Assembly (NCBI RefSeq): GCF_013155465.1 | Contig: NZ_JABJVX010000001.1 | Coordinates: 186,001 to 250,000, forward strand | Reading direction: 5' to 3' | DNA: 64,000 nucleotides | DNA from: Alterinioella nitratireducens | Lineage (GTDB): Bacteria; Pseudomonadota; Alphaproteobacteria; Rhodobacterales; Rhodobacteraceae | In this document: piece after piece, positions 7,393-17,036 of the stretch | Layout: the number at the start of each line of letters is the position of its first letter | Numbering within the stretch: position 1 is the stretch's first letter | Notes under the pieces: generated by a model | Told to the model about the DNA's origin: nothing | The model's database searches: none | The model's input: only the letters and a program-made list of their open reading frames with translations | Made by a program: the position numbers and the translations under genes

Positions 7393-10146
7393 CTATTTGT
7401 GACGCGCGTCGTTCAGCTTCAGACGCGCCGCATTGGTCCTGGCCTGCTGTTTCAGGGCCTTCTGGGTGAACACGCGCAGCCCCAGATCGTCGCGGTAGCC
7501 GTGGATCTCGCTGACATCCAGCGCGCGCATGAAGGACAGGATTTCCTTGCTGACCACCTGTCCCGGCACCAGGATCGGAAAGCCGGGCGGGTAGGGGATG
7601 ATGAACGAGGCCGAAACGACATCATCGCCGCTTTCCATTGCCTCCTTGATCGAGCCGTCCAGTTCCAGGTAATCGCAATTCTTCTCGTCATAACTGAGGA
7701 AGAAGGCCGATCTTATGTCGCCTTCGCTGGTCACCTGGTCGGTGCGGAAGGCATCGTGGAAGCGGCTGAAATCGGGCAGCGGCGGCAGGTCGTGCATGAG
7801 GTTCGAGACGCGCTTTTCAAAGCCGCGTTTCTCCATCATCGACGCATCGTCCAGAAGCTCGTCCAGTTCCTTGGCGATCTCGACCAGCACCTCGATCAGG
7901 TAGGCCACCGATGAGCGCGTGGTGCCGATATTGGTCATGAACAACACGGTATTGCGCGAGGTCTTGTTGATCTGGATGCCGTATTTATCCATCAGGATAT
8001 CGGTCTTGAACGTATCGCCGTCCCAACCGGTCCCGCCGACGGCCAGCGTCACGCGGGTGGCATCGAGGACAAACTCGTCCTTTTCCCAGCAATCCCAGAT
8101 ATCGGTCCAGCCCTGTTCGGGGTCATAATAGCTGGTGACACCGCTTTCGCGGTAGGCTTCGGGGATCATGTCGCCCGCCGCCAGAACCTTGAAGTATTTC
8201 TTCAGCAGCGGATGGGTCGAGATGGCCCGGCGCATCGCCATCGCGGCCTCGACCTGGCGCTGGACGAATTCGAAACCTTCAAGCTCCACTTGCCGTCGGC
8301 CCACGTCGAGACTGGCGATGATCTGGTAATTGGGCGAGGTCGAGGTATGGGTCATGTAGGCCTCGTGGAAACTCGCCTCCACCTCGCCCTTGAAGTCCTG
8401 GTCGTTGACATGGATCATCGAGCCTTGGCGCAGCGAAGTCAGTGTCTTGTGGGTCGATTGCGTCGCATAGACCCGGACCCGTGCCCCCGGCGGCGGCAGA
8501 AGCCGCGTCGAAAGCAGCGCCTCCTCGTCGGCATCCTTCAACTCTTCCTGCTGCGCCGCGTAGGCGGCGGCGTGGTCCTCGGTGCGCAGCCGTTCGCGCA
8601 GGGTATTGGCCGCGTTCATCGCGGTGCGCTGCCGGTAGGTCGGACCGAAGCGCGCGAAGGCGAACCAGGCCTCGTCCCAGAGAAAGACGAGGTCGGGCTT
8701 GATCGCGAGGCATTCCTCCATCATCCGTTCGACATTGTAGACGATGCCGTCGAAGGTGCAGTTGGTCAGGAGCAGCATCCGCACCCGGTCCAGCTTGCCC
8801 GCCGCCTTCAATTGCAACAGCTGATGCTTGATCTCGCGCAGCGGCACCGCGCCATACATCGAGTATTCATTGAGCGGATAGCTGTCGAGATAGACCACCT
8901 GCGCGCCCGCCAGCACCATGCCGTAATGGTGCGACTTGTGGCAATCGCGGTCGACCAGCACGATGTCGCCGGGACGCACCAGCGCCTGCACCACGATCTT
9001 GTTGCAGGTCGAGGTGCCGTTGGTGGCGAAATAGGTCTGTTTCGACCCAAATGCCCGGCTGGCCAGTTCCTGCGCTTCCTTGATGGGGCCGTGCGGCTCC
9101 AGCAGGCTGTCGAGCCCGCCGCTGGTGGCCGAGGTCTCCGCCAGGAAGATGTTGGGGCCATAGAAGGCGCCCATGTCCTGGATCCAGTGGCTGCGGCTGA
9201 TCGACTTGCCGCGGCTGATCGGCATGGCGTGAAACACGCCGGTCGGCTGCTTGGAATATTCGACAAGCGCGGTGAAGAACGGCGTCTTGTTGCGGGCCTG
9301 AACGCCGCGCAGGATGTTCAGGTGCAGTTCCAGGAAATCCTCCTGGTTGTAGAACACCCGCCGGCAGATACCGAGGTCCAGCCCCGCGATATCCTCGACC
9401 GACCGATCGGTGACCAGGTAGGCGTCAAGCTCGGGGCGCACCCTGGCGATGAGGCGGCACAGCTCGGGCCCGTAATCCTCGGGGCTGAGCGCCTCGATCA
9501 TGTTGATCCCGCCCGCCCGGTTCAGGTAGCGGGTCAGGATGGACAGTTCGATCTTGGATTCCATGATCAGACCGGGGCGGACCACGATGGCCTGGATGTT
9601 GTGGTTGAACAGAACCCCGATCAGGGCGTCCTGCAAACTGGGCACGACGACCGTTTCGTAGTGAAACGGGTCTTCCATGCGGCGCATCCGGGCAAAGTTG
9701 CTTTTCAGCCAGCGTTCCTGATGCTCGTTGACATCATCGACGATCATCACCTCGAAATAGGGCTTGGCCAGCGCGCGCGCCTCCAGCGACTGGATCGCCT
9801 CATCCTCGTGATCGTCGGTCTCCGTGCCACGTTCCAGCGGCACATGGCGGCGGCGATAGGCCCCGGTGGCCAGCCCGCGTGCCACGCGCTGGATGGCGTA
9901 GGCGGCGTCCTGGTAGTTCTGATGCTCGAATTGCCGCCGGATGTGGTCGAAGGCCTGCACACCGGGAAAGGCCCAGTAGGCCTCGATCGGGGCGAGCGAG
10001 TCGAAGAGCGTGTTGATCTTCTTGATCTGTGCCTCGGAGCCCTTGGCCTTGCCCGCGCGCGTGAGGGCCACCGAGGCCTCCCGCAGGGCGCTCCACCGAT
10101 CCGATCTCAGTTGGATGGCGGAATAGTAGTCACTCATCGACTGCAT
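7393..10146 (-). CDS. Large Orn/Lys/Arg decarboxylase (fold-type I PLP enzyme)
   Basis: 917 residues from the ATG at 10146; the next in-frame ATG at 10137 is also possible. The core resembles bacterial basic amino acid decarboxylases: a receiver-like wing domain at about 125-260, then the PLP domain with FATNGTSTCNKIVVQALV, LVDRDCHKSHHYG, FLWDEAWFAFARF and the Schiff-base lysine in ATQSTHKTL (about residue 567). Usual family length is about 710-760, so it carries an extra N-terminal helical region of about 120 residues and an insert before the lysine. It should form agmatine, cadaverine or putrescine, but substrate cannot be read from sequence. Downstream genes encode an amide ligase and amide hydrolase, and the upstream gene a nitrilase, so it probably supplies the amine for a dedicated pathway. 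Confidence 0.85.
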   Translation of the reverse strand: MQSMSDYYSAIQLRSDRWSALREASVALTRAGKAKGSEAQIKKINTLFDSLAPIEAYWAFPGVQAFDHIRRQFEHQNYQDAAYAIQRVARGLATGAYRRRHVPLERGTETDDHEDEAIQSLEARALAKPYFEVMIVDDVNEHQERWLKSNFARMRRMEDPFHYETVVVPSLQDALIGVLFNHNIQAIVVRPGLIMESKIELSILTRYLNRAGGINMIEALSPEDYGPELCRLIARVRPELDAYLVTDRSVEDIAGLDLGICRRVFYNQEDFLELHLNILRGVQARNKTPFFTALVEYSKQPTGVFHAMPISRGKSISRSHWIQDMGAFYGPNIFLAETSATSGGLDSLLEPHGPIKEAQELASRAFGSKQTYFATNGTSTCNKIVVQALVRPGDIVLVDRDCHKSHHYGMVLAGAQVVYLDSYPLNEYSMYGAVPLREIKHQLLQLKAAGKLDRVRMLLLTNCTFDGIVYNVERMMEECLAIKPDLVFLWDEAWFAFARFGPTYRQRTAMNAANTLRERLRTEDHAAAYAAQQEELKDADEEALLSTRLLPPPGARVRVYATQSTHKTLTSLRQGSMIHVNDQDFKGEVEASFHEAYMTHTSTSPNYQIIASLDVGRRQVELEGFEFVQRQVEAAMAMRRAISTHPLLKKYFKVLAAGDMIPEAYRESGVTSYYDPEQGWTDIWDCWEKDEFVLDATRVTLAVGGTGWDGDTFKTDILMDKYGIQINKTSRNTVLFMTNIGTTRSSVAYLIEVLVEIAKELDELLDDASMMEKRGFEKRVSNLMHDLPPLPDFSRFHDAFRTDQVTSEGDIRSAFFLSYDEKNCDYLELDGSIKEAMESGDDVVSASFIIPYPPGFPILVPGQVVSKEILSFMRALDVSEIHGYRDDLGLRVFTQKALKQQARTNAARLKLNDARHK

Positions 10147-10214
10147 GTCTTGGCCTCGCTGTTTTGCAACGGACGAGGCTCCCATAGTGACAACTTGCAG
10201 CGTCAGGTCAACAG

Positions 10215-11189
10215 CTAGCCCTGTTTGACGGGATCGAACAGTTCCTGATGGTCGTTGGGATGACTGCGCCGCGCATAGGGCTCAATCGGCTTGGCCGAGG
10301 TGCCGCCCTCATCCAGCAAGATGCCCGCGCGCGAGCCCTGGCGGGGGGTTTCCAGCGGTCCCAACCGGTGCAGGTAGGCGTCGGTTCCGCTGCTGCGGTC
10401 ATAGACCGGGAAATCGGTCGAGCGGTCGCGGAAGCTTTTCAGAACCTGGCCCAGGCCCTTCATGCCGGTTTCGCGCTGACGGCGCACCTGGTTGAGGTCC
10501 AGCTCCAGCGGGAACATGTCCTCCTGGCCTGCGGACTGGTGCAGCACCGTGGCCGACGGGTCGATGACGCAGGAGCGCCCGACGCCGCCCGCGCCCAACC
10601 CGTTCACATCGACCACGTAGCACTGGAACTGCGCCGCCGTGGCGCGCGCGATGGCCAGCTCCGCGTCGCGGTCGGTGGTGCCGGTCAGGACCGGGTGCAG
10701 CAGAACCTCGACGCCCTGGCTGGTCAGTTGCCGCGTGGTTTCGGGGAACCAGATGTCATAGCAGATCGACAGGCCGAACCGGCCCACATCCGTAACATCG
10801 AAGACGCAGAACCCGGTGCCCGCCTCGACGCCCGCCTCGTAGGGGCGGAAAGGAAACATCTTGCGGTAGGTGGCGACGGTCTCGCCCTGCGGGTTCAGCA
10901 CGGTCGAGGTGTTGTAGACAAGCCCTTCGTCGGTGCGCTCGAACATCGAGCCGGGGATGAGCCAGATATTGTGCTTGATCGCGGCCTCGCGGAAGCGGTC
11001 GATGGCATCGTTGTGCAGGGGCAGGGCCGTCCGCGTCAGGGGGCCGAACGGGGCCAGTTCGCTGAACAGCACCATCTGCGTCCAGGGAAAGCGCGCCATG
11101 AGGACGTCGAGGCGATGGATCATGCCGTCGACATTGGGTTGCAATGCATTGACATACATCTGCACACCGGCAACTGCGAATGGCGTCAT
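10215..11189 (-). CDS. Carbon-nitrogen hydrolase (nitrilase superfamily, amidase-like)
   Basis: 324 residues. The nitrilase-superfamily triad is visible as Glu44 (FSELAPF), Lys110 (TYRKMFPF) and Cys143 (SICYDIWFPE). Members hydrolyse amides, N-carbamoyl amines or nitriles. It is first in the minus-strand operon, 68 nt ahead of the decarboxylase. N-carbamoylputrescine amidase is one possibility if the decarboxylase makes agmatine, but the C-terminus from about 270 is unlike that enzyme and no agmatine deiminase is present, so the call stays at superfamily level. The 355-bp region upstream holds the presumed operon promoter. Confidence 0.82.
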   Translation of the reverse strand: MTPFAVAGVQMYVNALQPNVDGMIHRLDVLMARFPWTQMVLFSELAPFGPLTRTALPLHNDAIDRFREAAIKHNIWLIPGSMFERTDEGLVYNTSTVLNPQGETVATYRKMFPFRPYEAGVEAGTGFCVFDVTDVGRFGLSICYDIWFPETTRQLTSQGVEVLLHPVLTGTTDRDAELAIARATAAQFQCYVVDVNGLGAGGVGRSCVIDPSATVLHQSAGQEDMFPLELDLNQVRRQRETGMKGLGQVLKSFRDRSTDFPVYDRSSGTDAYLHRLGPLETPRQGSRAGILLDEGGTSAKPIEPYARRSHPNDHQELFDPVKQG

Positions 11190-11398
11190 TTCGGGAGGTC
11201 TCCGCGAGTGGTCAGAAAATCGAGGCGCAGACTAGCCGCATTTGGCCACGATGGCCAACGGGGGCTGTCCGACGCCCGAGGATCACGGCACATAAGGCCA
11301 GATCGGGGCGGCTGCAATCGCAAAGCAGCGGCGGCGGCGCGTCAGCACGAAAAGGTGAGGGATGCTGTCGTGTTCTTGCAACGATTGCGGGGTTGAGG

Positions 11399-11442
11399 GC
11401 GGCCCGTCGACGGGCCGCGGATGCGCTCGGTCGACCGAGCGC
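11399..11442. repeat. Paired 20-bp palindromes, locus A (20-4-20)
   Basis: Two perfect 20-bp palindromes, GCGGCCCGTCGACGGGCCGC at 11399-11418 and GCGCTCGGTCGACCGAGCGC at 11423-11442, are separated by GGAT. Both centre on GTCGAC. They lie 101 nt beyond the 3' end of tRNA-Leu in the 355-bp gap between the nitrilase and the tRNA. The rest of the gap (11190-11543) shows no credible gene; apparent reading frames there run through the tRNA. Possible terminator or 3'-processing element. Confidence 0.7.
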
Positions 11443-11543
11443 CCGTGCCAGGCCCCTCCGTTTCCGGCGCAGCCAAAGGCGCGACGGCGCCTCGGTCGGT
11501 CAGGCCGCCCCCTCGGAGGCGCCGCGCGCCGTGAGGCAAGACG

Positions 11544-11630
11544 TGGTGCGGGCGGCGGGACTCGAACCCGCACGGGGGCAACCCCCTTCAGATTTTAAGT
11601 CTGATATGTCTACCATTCCATCACGCCCGC
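11544..11630 (-). tRNA. tRNA-Leu (UAA)
   Basis: 87 nt including encoded CCA. The acceptor stem pairs GCGGGCG at the 5' end (11630) with CGCCCGC, followed by ACCA. The anticodon arm is TCAGA-CTTAAAA-TCTGA, giving anticodon TAA. A long variable arm is present (class II tRNA) and the T arm carries GGGTTCGAGTCCC. It lies 52 nt downstream of metG on the same strand. Confidence 0.97.
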
Positions 11631-11682
11631 AAGCGCCCCGACGCTACCCCGCGCAGCCCGCGCTGAACAAGGGCAAAGCCCG

Positions 11683-13395
11683 TCAGCCGCGCTGGCCCGC
11701 GAATTTTTCCTGCCAGCCCTCGCGCGCCTCGTCGGTGATCTTGGCGAAGAGCACGTCGGGCACCGTGAAGCCGTGTCCCGCAGGCAGCGCCGCCAGCGCC
11801 TCGCCGACCGTGTCGGGCCAGTCCGCGCCTGCCGCCCCCATCGCCTCCAGCATCGCCGCCGACGCGTCCGGGATGAAAGGCTCGGACAACACCGCATAAA
11901 GCCGGATCAGGTTCAGCGACAGCCGCACGATGGCCGCCGCGCGGTCGGGATCCTCCTTGTAGGCGGCCCAGGGGGCGGCGGCTTGCAGGTATTCGTTGCC
12001 CGCCACCCAGATCGCGCGCAGCTCGGCGGCGGATTTGCGGACCTCCATCGCCTCCATATGGGCCTGGTAGGCATCGACGCGGCCCTGCAACTCGGCCACC
12101 AGCGCGACCTCGGCATCGCCGTATTCGCCGCCCTCGGGCACCACCTCGCCGAACTTGGAGCGGCAGAACTTGGTCACGCGGCTGACGAAATTGCCAAGCA
12201 CATCGGCCAGATCCTTGTTCACGCTGGCCTGGAAGTTTTCCCAGGTGAACTCGCTGTCGCTGCTCTCGGGCGCATGGGACAAGAGCCACCAGCGCCAGTA
12301 ATCGGCGGGCAGGATCTCCAGCGCCTGGTCCATGAAGACGCCGCGGCCCTGGGAGGTCGAGAACTGGCCCCCGTCATAATTGAGGTAATTGAACGACTTG
12401 ATGTAATCGACCAGCTTCCAGGGCTCGCCCGAGCCCATGATCGTGGCGGGAAAGCTCAGCGTGTGGAAGGGCACGTTGTCCTTGCCCATGAACTGGACGT
12501 AACGGACATCCTCGGCGCCCTTGTCCTCGCGCCACCAGCGTTCCCAGTCGTCGCCTTTGCCCGCATCGACCCATTCGGCGGCGCAGGCGATATATTCGAT
12601 GGGGGCGTCGAACCAGACATAGAAGACCTTGCCCTCCATCCCCGGCCACTCCGCCTCGCCCTTCTTGACGGGAATGCCCCAGTCGAGGTCGCGGGTGATA
12701 CCCCGGTCGCGCAGCCCGTCGCCATCGTTGAGCCATTTCCTGGCGATCGAGGTGGTCAGGATCGGCCAGTCGGTCTTGCTGTCGATCCAGTCGTTCAATT
12801 GCCCGCGCATTTCGGACTGGCGCAGGTAGAGGTGCTTGGTCTCGCGCACTTCCAGGTCGGTGGAGCCCGAGATCGCGCTGCGCGGGTCGATCAGGTCGGT
12901 GGGGTCCAACTGCTTGGTGCAGTTCTCGCATTGATCGCCGCGCGCGCGGTCATAGCCGCAATTCGGGCAGGTGCCCTCGATATAGCGATCCGGCAGGAAG
13001 CGTTTGTCGGCATGGGAATAGACCTGTTCCTCGCTCACCTCGCGGATCAGCCCGGCCTCGGCCAGGCGCCCCGCGAAATGCTGCGTCAGCTTGTGGTTCT
13101 GCGGGCTGGAGGAGCGGCCGAAATGGTCGAAGCTCAGCCGGAACCCGTCGGACAGATCCTTCTGCACCTGCCACATCTCGGCGCAATATTCCGCGACCGG
13201 TTTCCCGGCCTTGGCGGCGGCAAGTTCGGCGGGGGTGCCGTGTTCATCGGTGGCGCAGAGAAACAGCACTTCGTGGCCGCGCTGGCGCATGTAGCGTGCG
13301 AAAAGGTCGGCGGGCAGTTGGCTGCCGACCAGGTTGCCCAGATGCTTGATCCCGTTGATGTAGGGGATCGCCGAGGTGATGAGGATACGTGCCAT
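11683..13395 (-). CDS. metG: Methionyl-tRNA synthetase
   Basis: 570 residues with the ATG at 13395 ([21 protein letters not shown]); upstream in-frame codons encode an unconserved tail. It charges tRNA-Met with methionine in the cytoplasm. The HIGH signature appears as HLGN, the KMSKS loop as [10 protein letters not shown], and a zinc knuckle as [17 protein letters not shown]. No C-terminal EMAPII dimerisation domain is seen, so it is the short alphaproteobacterial form. The gene is followed by tRNA-Leu on the same strand. Confidence 0.97.
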   Translation of the reverse strand: MARILITSAIPYINGIKHLGNLVGSQLPADLFARYMRQRGHEVLFLCATDEHGTPAELAAAKAGKPVAEYCAEMWQVQKDLSDGFRLSFDHFGRSSSPQNHKLTQHFAGRLAEAGLIREVSEEQVYSHADKRFLPDRYIEGTCPNCGYDRARGDQCENCTKQLDPTDLIDPRSAISGSTDLEVRETKHLYLRQSEMRGQLNDWIDSKTDWPILTTSIARKWLNDGDGLRDRGITRDLDWGIPVKKGEAEWPGMEGKVFYVWFDAPIEYIACAAEWVDAGKGDDWERWWREDKGAEDVRYVQFMGKDNVPFHTLSFPATIMGSGEPWKLVDYIKSFNYLNYDGGQFSTSQGRGVFMDQALEILPADYWRWWLLSHAPESSDSEFTWENFQASVNKDLADVLGNFVSRVTKFCRSKFGEVVPEGGEYGDAEVALVAELQGRVDAYQAHMEAMEVRKSAAELRAIWVAGNEYLQAAAPWAAYKEDPDRAAAIVRLSLNLIRLYAVLSEPFIPDASAAMLEAMGAAGADWPDTVGEALAALPAGHGFTVPDVLFAKITDEAREGWQEKFAGQRG

Positions 13396-13485
13396 CTTGT
13401 GCGGGTGCCCGTCTTCTTGTTGCGCCGCCCCCCTCGTAGCGGATCGGCAGGGCAAGGACTAGGGGGCGCGGGCAGGCGGCAAGAA

Positions 13486-13511
13486 GGGGGCCGGTGTCGC
13501 CACCGGCCCCC
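13486..13511 (-). terminator. Strong hairpin downstream of PRC-barrel gene
   Basis: Perfect 11-bp stem GGGGGCCGGTG / CACCGGCCCCC with a TCGC loop. It lies 27 nt after the PRC-barrel stop on the minus strand and before metG. The minus-strand continuation (CTTCTTGCC) has only a weak T-run, so a terminator or attenuating hairpin is likely. Confidence 0.65.
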
Positions 13512-13537
13512 CTCGGGTGCTTCAGTATGGGAAGAGC

Positions 13538-14413
13538 TTAGCCTTCGTATTCGGGCTGCTGTTCAAGCGCCTCCTGCGTCGAGTCGATATAGACGCGCAG
13601 GGTGCCGTCCTCGTCCGAGCGCACGATCTGCAACTCGTCCAGGGTCACGGCGATGCGGTGCTCGCCCAGGCCCAGGAAGCCGCCGATATCCAGCACGGCG
13701 CGTTCGATCTGGCCATCCTCCGAAACGATCAGCGAATGGATCTCGCCGACATCTTCGTCGTCGGACCCGTAGACGCTGGTGCCGGTCAAGTCTTCCGCCG
13801 TCAACTCGTCGCGCGGCGCTTCGGTAAAGCCCTCGCGCTCGGCCATGGGCCGCGTCAGCATCGGACGGTTCTCGGTCATCGGCACGGTCTCTTCTTCCGT
13901 GGCGTCGGGCATCGCTTCCTCGTCCGACTCGGCCATGTCGGTGTCGTCGGACTGGTCTTCTTCGGCCATATCAAGCGCGTCGCCGGCAAATTCGTATTCC
14001 GGCGAATCCTGGACACCCGCGGCGCTGGCGTTCACCACGAGGAAGAAGTCGTCGCCTTCGCCGTCTTCCGCGACAAAGCGGATCTGGTCCATGGAGACGG
14101 CGGCGTCACGCTCGCCCATGCCCAGGAAACCGCCGACGCCGATGATCACGGCCTCGACGTCGCCGTCGCGGGTCAGCACAATCTCGTTGATTTCGCCGAT
14201 ATCGTCCCATTCGGTCTCGCCGCCCTCGGCGACGCTCATGCCGTCTTCAATCGACTCCTCGGTGGCATAGACGCGCATCCCGATAAGTTCGGAGGCGTTG
14301 AGGTTGCGTTCGGCATCAAAAGTCAGGTCCGAGAACGCGCCGGTATGGGCTGCGCCATAGGCGCTGGTGCCCATGACAAGGGCGGTCGCGGTCGTAAGCA
14401 AGAAGCGTTTCAT
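13538..14413 (-). CDS. Exported protein with two PRC-barrel domains
   Basis: 291 residues. The N-terminal MKRFLLTTATALVMGTSAYG is a signal peptide ending near AYGAA. Two PRC-barrel-like units are visible, at about 30-110 (LIGMRVYATEE ... VEAVIIGVGGFLGMGERDAAV) and 185-275 (LTGTSVYGSDDEDVG ... IERAVLDIGGFLGLGEHRIAV). The acidic linker at about 125-165 is rich in Asp/Glu/Ser. PRC-barrels are small beta-barrels in photosynthetic reaction centre H subunits, RimM and many stress-related exported proteins; the precise role here is unknown. It stands alone, with its own terminator-like hairpin. Overall composition is strongly acidic. Confidence 0.82.
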   Translation of the reverse strand: MKRFLLTTATALVMGTSAYGAAHTGAFSDLTFDAERNLNASELIGMRVYATEESIEDGMSVAEGGETEWDDIGEINEIVLTRDGDVEAVIIGVGGFLGMGERDAAVSMDQIRFVAEDGEGDDFFLVVNASAAGVQDSPEYEFAGDALDMAEEDQSDDTDMAESDEEAMPDATEEETVPMTENRPMLTRPMAEREGFTEAPRDELTAEDLTGTSVYGSDDEDVGEIHSLIVSEDGQIERAVLDIGGFLGLGEHRIAVTLDELQIVRSDEDGTLRVYIDSTQEALEQQPEYEG

Positions 14414-14566
14414 GTCTTGTCCTTTCGTTACTCATCAAGCTCGCTGATGCTTGGACAACTCAACGAATGGGCGATGCGTTCCCGGCAGGGTCGCAAGAAT
14501 ATTTTTCCGAAGTGATGGAACAAAATCCGGCTTTGCGTAACGCCTGACAGGAACAGGCAAACCGCC

Positions 14567-15778
14567 TCATTTCATGCGGAAAATGCGCCCGACACTGAAG
14601 CTGGTGCGCGGGATCCAGACATAGCGCGTGCGGGTTCCCGAGGTGCCCCGGCGGCGCATCCGGATCAGCCCGAACACAACCAGCACAAGATGCGCGACCG
14701 AGATGAAGACGAAAAGCGCGCCGGGCCCAAAGAGGGTGATCAGGTTCGAGGTCAGAAGCGGCGCGACAATCGCCCCGAGCGCGAAGAAGAACATCAGCGC
14801 GGCAGAAAGCTCCACCCGCTCGTGATCCTCGGCCCAGTCATGCGCATGGGCCGCCGAGACCGAATAGATCGGCATCGTCACCAGCCCGAAGGTGAAGGCC
14901 GCCAGCATCACCGCCGTGGTGCCCATATCCGATGTCGTGATGGTCACGATACAGGCGGGCAGGGCAGCCAGCGACAGCCAGATCAGTATCCATCGGCGGT
15001 CATAGCGATCCGCCAGCCAGCCCACCGGGACCTGCGCCAGCGCGCCGCCAAGGACGAAGGCGGCCAGGAAGAACGCGATCTGTTCGGGGCGCAGGCCAAC
15101 CTCGGCCCCGTAGAGCGGCCCGACCATGCGGAAGGACGCCGAGGAGACAGCGGCCACCATCACGCCCGCAACCGCCAAGGGCGACCGCCTCCAGGCCAGA
15201 CCGGGGCGCAGGCGCGGCGCCGAGGGCGTCTCGGGCTCGGTCGTCTTGGTCAGCGTCAGCGGCAGCAGCGCGGCGCAGCTCAGGATCGCGAGCAGATTGT
15301 AGGAAACGTAATGGGCGGGCTCCAGGATGCCGATGAAAAGCTGCGCGACCAGCGATCCGATCATGTCCACCATCCGGTAGCTGCCCATCATCCGCCCGCG
15401 CGTCTCGTTCGTGACCTTGGCCTGCAACCAGGCCTCGGCCACGGTGTAGCAGCCCGCCACCGACAGCCCCGAGGCGACCCGCATCAAGGCCCAGGCCGTG
15501 GCATCCACGATCAGCATATGCGCCAAGAGGCCAATGGCCCCCGCAGCCGTGAAGGCGGCGAAGGCGCGGCTGTGGCCGACCGTGCCCATCAGGCGCGGCG
15601 CGAACCAGCAGCCGATGAAGAAGCCGAGGAAATGGGCCGAGCCGAGCAGGCCGATCTGGCTGTTGGAAAACCCAAGCTGCGCGCCGGAGAGAACATCCAG
15701 CGGGCCGACCCCGCCGGTCGAGATCTGGAGAAGGAAGATCGACAGGAACAGGGCGGCGAAGGAAACGAGAAGGCGCAT
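14567..15778 (-). CDS. MFS transporter
   Basis: 403 residues from the ATG at 15778; the reading frame continues upstream but only as an Arg/Pro-rich tail without membrane character. About 12 hydrophobic helices are visible, with the cytoplasmic loop 2-3 motif as RLMGTVGHSRAFA and the loop 8-9 equivalent GWLADRYDRRWIL. It belongs to the drug/metabolite or sugar-type major facilitator permeases (YcaD-like layout). It is divergent from the aldo/keto reductase gene with 211 bp between starts. Substrate unknown. Confidence 0.85.
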   Translation of the reverse strand: MRLLVSFAALFLSIFLLQISTGGVGPLDVLSGAQLGFSNSQIGLLGSAHFLGFFIGCWFAPRLMGTVGHSRAFAAFTAAGAIGLLAHMLIVDATAWALMRVASGLSVAGCYTVAEAWLQAKVTNETRGRMMGSYRMVDMIGSLVAQLFIGILEPAHYVSYNLLAILSCAALLPLTLTKTTEPETPSAPRLRPGLAWRRSPLAVAGVMVAAVSSASFRMVGPLYGAEVGLRPEQIAFFLAAFVLGGALAQVPVGWLADRYDRRWILIWLSLAALPACIVTITTSDMGTTAVMLAAFTFGLVTMPIYSVSAAHAHDWAEDHERVELSAALMFFFALGAIVAPLLTSNLITLFGPGALFVFISVAHLVLVVFGLIRMRRRGTSGTRTRYVWIPRTSFSVGRIFRMK

Positions 15779-15989
15779 CGGGGTCCGTGCGAGAGGGGGC
15801 TTTCGCACCAAGCTGACCGGGCCGGGCGGGCGGGGCTTGTGCGATTGCGACGGATACTGCGTCGGATTCGGGTCGGGGCACAATGGAAGACGGGCCCTTT
15901 CACGGGGCAATCGGTGCCGGGGCCCATCTGCTTGCACCTGCCGCGAACCGCCCTAGGGTGTGGCGCACCTGCCCGGATAAGGAAAAGAC

Positions 15990-17036
15990 ATGCGCCGCGT
16001 TGCCCTTGGATCGACCAATGAAACCGTTTCGGAACTGTGCCTCGGCACCATGACCTGGGGCACCCAGACCCCGGCAGAGGATGCGTTCCGCCAGATCGAC
16101 CGCTGCCTTGAGGCCGGGATCACCATCATCGACAGCGCCGAGATGTACCCGGTCAACCCGGTCAGGCCCGAGACCTGCGGCCGCAGCGAGGAGATCATCG
16201 GCCAATGGAACGCGGCCAACCCCTCGCGGCGCGGGGCCTATCAGCTCGCCACCAAGATATCCGGCTATAACGAACGCTTCATGCGCCCCGGTGAGCCGAT
16301 CAGCGCCAGAACCTTCCGCGCCGCCTTCGAGGGCTCTCTGAAACGCTGCCAGACCGATCACATCGACATCTACCAGTTGCACTGGCCCAACCGCGGCTCA
16401 TACCATTTCCGTCAGAACTGGAGCTATGACCCGTCCACGCAGGACAAGGCGCAGACGCTCGATCACATGGCCGAGGTGCTGGAGGAAGCGGGCAAGCTGG
16501 TGCAAGAGGGCAAGCTGCGCCATTTCGCGCTGTCGAACGAATCCACCTGGGGCACCGCGCAATGGCTGCGGCTCTCCGAGGATCGCAACCTGCCGCGCGT
16601 GCAAACTGTGCAGAACGAATACTCGCTGCTCTGCCGCGCCTATGACACCGACATGGCGGAAATGGCGGTGAACGAGCGCGTGACGCTTCTGGCCTTCTCG
16701 CCGCTGGCCTGCGGGATGCTGACCGGGAAATACCAGGGCGGCGACGTGCCCGAGGGCTCGCGCCGGTCGCTGGTGCCGGAGCTTGGCGGGCGCTGGTCCG
16801 ACCGGGTGGGGCCCGCGATCGACGCCTATCTGGGGATTGCCGAGACGCACGGGCTTGACCCTGTGGCCATGTCGCTGGCCTGGATCCAGACCCGGCCTTT
16901 CCCGGTCTCGACCATCTTCGGCGCGACAACCGAGGCGCAACTTGACCGCATCCTGCCCTCGGTCGACCTGAGCCTCAGCCAGGAGGTGCTGGACGACATC
17001 GCCGCCGCGCACCGCGCCCATCCCATGCCCTACTGA
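15990..17036 (+). CDS. Aldo/keto reductase (Tas-like)
   Basis: 348 residues. The (beta/alpha)8 AKR pattern is complete: catalytic Asp/Tyr in IIDSAEMYPVN, Lys in LATKISGY, His in IYQLHWP, and the NADPH-binding end PVSTIFGATTEAQLDRIL. The insertion after the first strand (NPVRPETCGRSEEIIGQW) is typical of the Tas subgroup. An AAGGA-type ribosome site lies just upstream (near 15978). It reduces aldehydes or ketones with NADPH; the substrate is unknown. Its last 7 bases overlap the 3' end of the convergent GlxA regulator gene, a contact that need not imply function. Confidence 0.9.
   Translation: MRRVALGSTNETVSELCLGTMTWGTQTPAEDAFRQIDRCLEAGITIIDSAEMYPVNPVRPETCGRSEEIIGQWNAANPSRRGAYQLATKISGYNERFMRPGEPISARTFRAAFEGSLKRCQTDHIDIYQLHWPNRGSYHFRQNWSYDPSTQDKAQTLDHMAEVLEEAGKLVQEGKLRHFALSNESTWGTAQWLRLSEDRNLPRVQTVQNEYSLLCRAYDTDMAEMAVNERVTLLAFSPLACGMLTGKYQGGDVPEGSRRSLVPELGGRWSDRVGPAIDAYLGIAETHGLDPVAMSLAWIQTRPFPVSTIFGATTEAQLDRILPSVDLSLSQEVLDDIAAAHRAHPMPY

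Noticed and set aside
8212-10218. 668-codon plus-strand open frame opposite the decarboxylase
   Set aside because: Shadow of the PLP decarboxylase, with typical HRxRG-rich antisense composition.
11283-11598. Short frames near tRNA-Leu beginning MRVRVPPPAP
   Set aside because: They are translations of the tRNA T arm and flanks, a known annotation artefact.
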